Below are positions 62,531-64,000 of a stretch of DNA of 64,000 bases, one piece after another; positions within the stretch are counted from its first letter, which is position 1, and each line of letters begins with the position of its first letter. The position numbers and the translations under genes were made by a program. The notes below the pieces were generated by a model that was not told where the DNA came from, did not search any database, and worked only from the letters and a program-made list of their open reading frames with translations. Source of the DNA: Pseudozyma flocculosa PF-1 (lineage: Eukaryota > Basidiomycota > Ustilaginomycetes > Ustilaginales > Ustilaginaceae); the NCBI RefSeq assembly GCF_000417875.1, contig NW_006920875.1, forward strand, positions 288,538 through 352,537, in the 5' to 3' direction.

Positions 62531-63043
62531 CTTGCACAACTTTGCGAGGTGGGCGGAGGTGGTCCGATGTTGCGCGCCTCAAGAAGAGGTATGCAGCGAG
62601 GGCGGTGCGGGAGCGGGAGCGAAGGGGGGAAAGGCGGTGGTGGTCAGAGAGGTGGAGTTGGCGAGCGAGATGCGGTCCGTCTGAGCCTGGCAGGCTAGGC
62701 CAGCCGACGCCTTGCCGGGAGCGGCCCGTGCTCCGAAGGCCGTCGGCCGACTTCCGAGGCCACGCTCCTTCTCCCCTCTCAGCTGATTCTTGATCCCGCC
62801 GCCGGACCCTTGCGGTGCATGCGCCGCTTCAAAGTCGCTGGCTCCGATGTGCTTCGCTCGTTGGTCGTCTGCTCTTTCACACACCACCAGCAACGTCTCC
62901 TGCTGCGCTTGCCATCGTACCATTCCGACGTTCGGACACGCCCCCGAATCCGCACAAAAAGGGAAACCGACGTCTGCGTGCGAGGTCCTCTCCTCGCCCC
63001 CAACACCTCGACCTCCATCACCGACCCCACACCTGCACCGGCC
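62531..63043. promoter_or_regulatory. Divergent promoter between KSH1 (-) and ERG7 (+)
   Basis: About 510 bp lie between the two presumed start codons. The right half is C/A-rich and free of ATG close to the ERG7 start, as expected for its leader. No other gene was seen. Confidence 0.5.
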
Positions 63044-64000
63044 ATGACCAGCTCCAGCTCCACACCGCCGCTCGGACGAACCGACCCGGCGAGGTGGCGA
63101 CTCAAGGTCTCTGACGGTGGCCGCCACGTCTGGCACTACCTCCGCGACGATGAGCAGCTCGCCCGCTGGCCCCAGACAGTCGAGGACAAGTACTGGCTCG
63201 GCCTCGACGTCGGCCTGCCCGAGTTGCCGCGGCCGACGACGCCCATCGAGTCGGCCCGCAACGGCCTCTCGTTCTACCGCCACCTCCAGTCTTCGGACGG
63301 CCATTGGGCCGGCGAGTATGGCGGTCCCATGTTCCTCCTGCCAGGCCTCATCATCGGCATGTACGTCACCCAGACGACCATCCCCGAGGAGTGGAAGGTC
63401 GAGATGGCGCGCTACCTCTGGAACCGCGCCGACAAGACCGACGGCGGCTGGGGCATCCACATCGAGGGCCACTCGACCGTGTTTGGCACCGCGCTCAACT
63501 ACACTGTGCTCCGGATCCTCGGCGTATCGGCCGAGCACCCGATGATGGTCAAGGCGAGGGGCACGCTCCACAAGCTCGGCGGCGCCACGGGCATCCCCAG
63601 CTGGGGCAAGCTCTGGCTGGCGCTGCTCAACTGCTACGAGTGGGAAGGCATGAACCCCATTCCGCCCGAGCTCTGGCTCCTGCCCGACTGGATGCCAATC
63701 CATCCCTGGCGCTGGTGGATTCACACCCGCATGGTCTACATCCCTATGGGCTACCTGTTTGGCAAGAAGTTCAAGGCCCCCCTCGACCCGCTCATCGAGT
63801 CACTGCGCCAGGAGCTCTACGTCGAGCCGTACGAGTCGATCCGCTGGTCGGCGCAGCGCAACAACGTGGCCCAGGTCGACGTCTTCGCCCCGCACACGAT
63901 GCTCCTCGACACGCTCATGGGCGTGCTTTCGGCGTACGAGGGCTGCAACATCCCGCCCATCCGTCGCGCCGGTGTCCGACGCGCCTACGAACTGCTATGC
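63044..64000 (+). CDS. ERG7: Lanosterol synthase (oxidosqualene cyclase), 3' part outside the window
   Basis: Erg7 cyclises 2,3-oxidosqualene to lanosterol on lipid droplets and ER, the first sterol-ring step. The frame is open for 319 codons from ATG 63044 to the window end. The N-terminal alpha/alpha-barrel domain of the squalene/oxidosqualene cyclase family is clear: [41 protein letters not shown], a QW-type repeat [38 protein letters not shown] and [18 protein letters not shown]. The catalytic DCTAE region would lie beyond the right edge. The start precedes [17 protein letters not shown], with the conserved RTDxxRWRL just after it. No intron is seen in this part. Confidence 0.95.
   Translation, partial: MTSSSSTPPLGRTDPARWRLKVSDGGRHVWHYLRDDEQLARWPQTVEDKYWLGLDVGLPELPRPTTPIESARNGLSFYRHLQSSDGHWAGEYGGPMFLLPGLIIGMYVTQTTIPEEWKVEMARYLWNRADKTDGGWGIHIEGHSTVFGTALNYTVLRILGVSAEHPMMVKARGTLHKLGGATGIPSWGKLWLALLNCYEWEGMNPIPPELWLLPDWMPIHPWRWWIHTRMVYIPMGYLFGKKFKAPLDPLIESLRQELYVEPYESIRWSAQRNNVAQVDVFAPHTMLLDTLMGVLSAYEGCNIPPIRRAGVRRAYELLC

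Noticed and set aside
62036..62698. Plus-strand frame opposite KSH1
   Set aside because: The minus strand gives an almost complete Kish protein over three exons. The plus frame has no motif.

Overview
The window is nuclear DNA of a fungus, most likely a basidiomycete of the smut group (Ustilaginomycotina). This is an inference from very GC-rich, third-position-biased coding DNA, introns of about 90-160 nt with GTGAGT-type donors, a single-exon pentafunctional AROM, and a gene set of septin, epsin, ceramide synthase, lanosterol synthase and Kish. No rRNA, convincing tRNA, transposon or CRISPR was seen. One assembly gap of 186 N lies at 6649-6834.

I support 20 protein genes; most had to be pieced together from exons. 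Left part: the 5' end of a probable DENN-domain gene running off the left edge (-), a carnitine/acylcarnitine carrier (-), a CDC11-type septin (-), an epsin (+), a single-exon P450 (-), then a divergent sphingolipid pair, sphingoid-phosphate phosphatase LCB3 (-) and ceramide synthase LAG1 (+). Next comes a divergent 60S-ribosome-assembly pair, RSA4/Notchless (-) and RRP14/SURF6 (+), followed by a DUF255/SPATA20-like thioredoxin-fold protein (-) divergent from the AROM shikimate enzyme ARO1 (+).

Middle part (34.2-47.3 kb): three tandem, same-strand (-) paralogues of an unnamed seven-transmembrane protein. Each has 12 exons, and the ten internal exons have the same lengths in all three copies (18, 61, 66, 67, 58, 177, 27, 23, 124, 108 nt). 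Copies A and B also share promoter and 3' flank sequence, while copy C is older and diverged. This array, with its conserved microexons and histidine-rich tails in A and B, is the most unusual thing in the window. It is followed by about 4.3 kb without a recognisable gene.

Right part: a HEATR6-like HEAT-repeat protein (+), a small Cys-rich protein on the opposite strand ending 23 bp from it, a profilin-like protein (+), a GH32 beta-fructofuranosidase without a signal peptide (-), the small Golgi protein KSH1 (-, possibly with a start-codon-only first exon) and the first 319 codons of lanosterol synthase ERG7 (+, cut by the window end).

Several adjacent pairs are divergent and work in the same process (LCB3-LAG1; RSA4-RRP14), so shared promoters are plausible. 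Non-coding DNA is rich in GGCA/GGCC-type tetranucleotide repeats. Many long open frames opposite real genes result from GC-rich codon bias and were left out. Product names rest on recognised motifs and remembered family layouts, without database searches.
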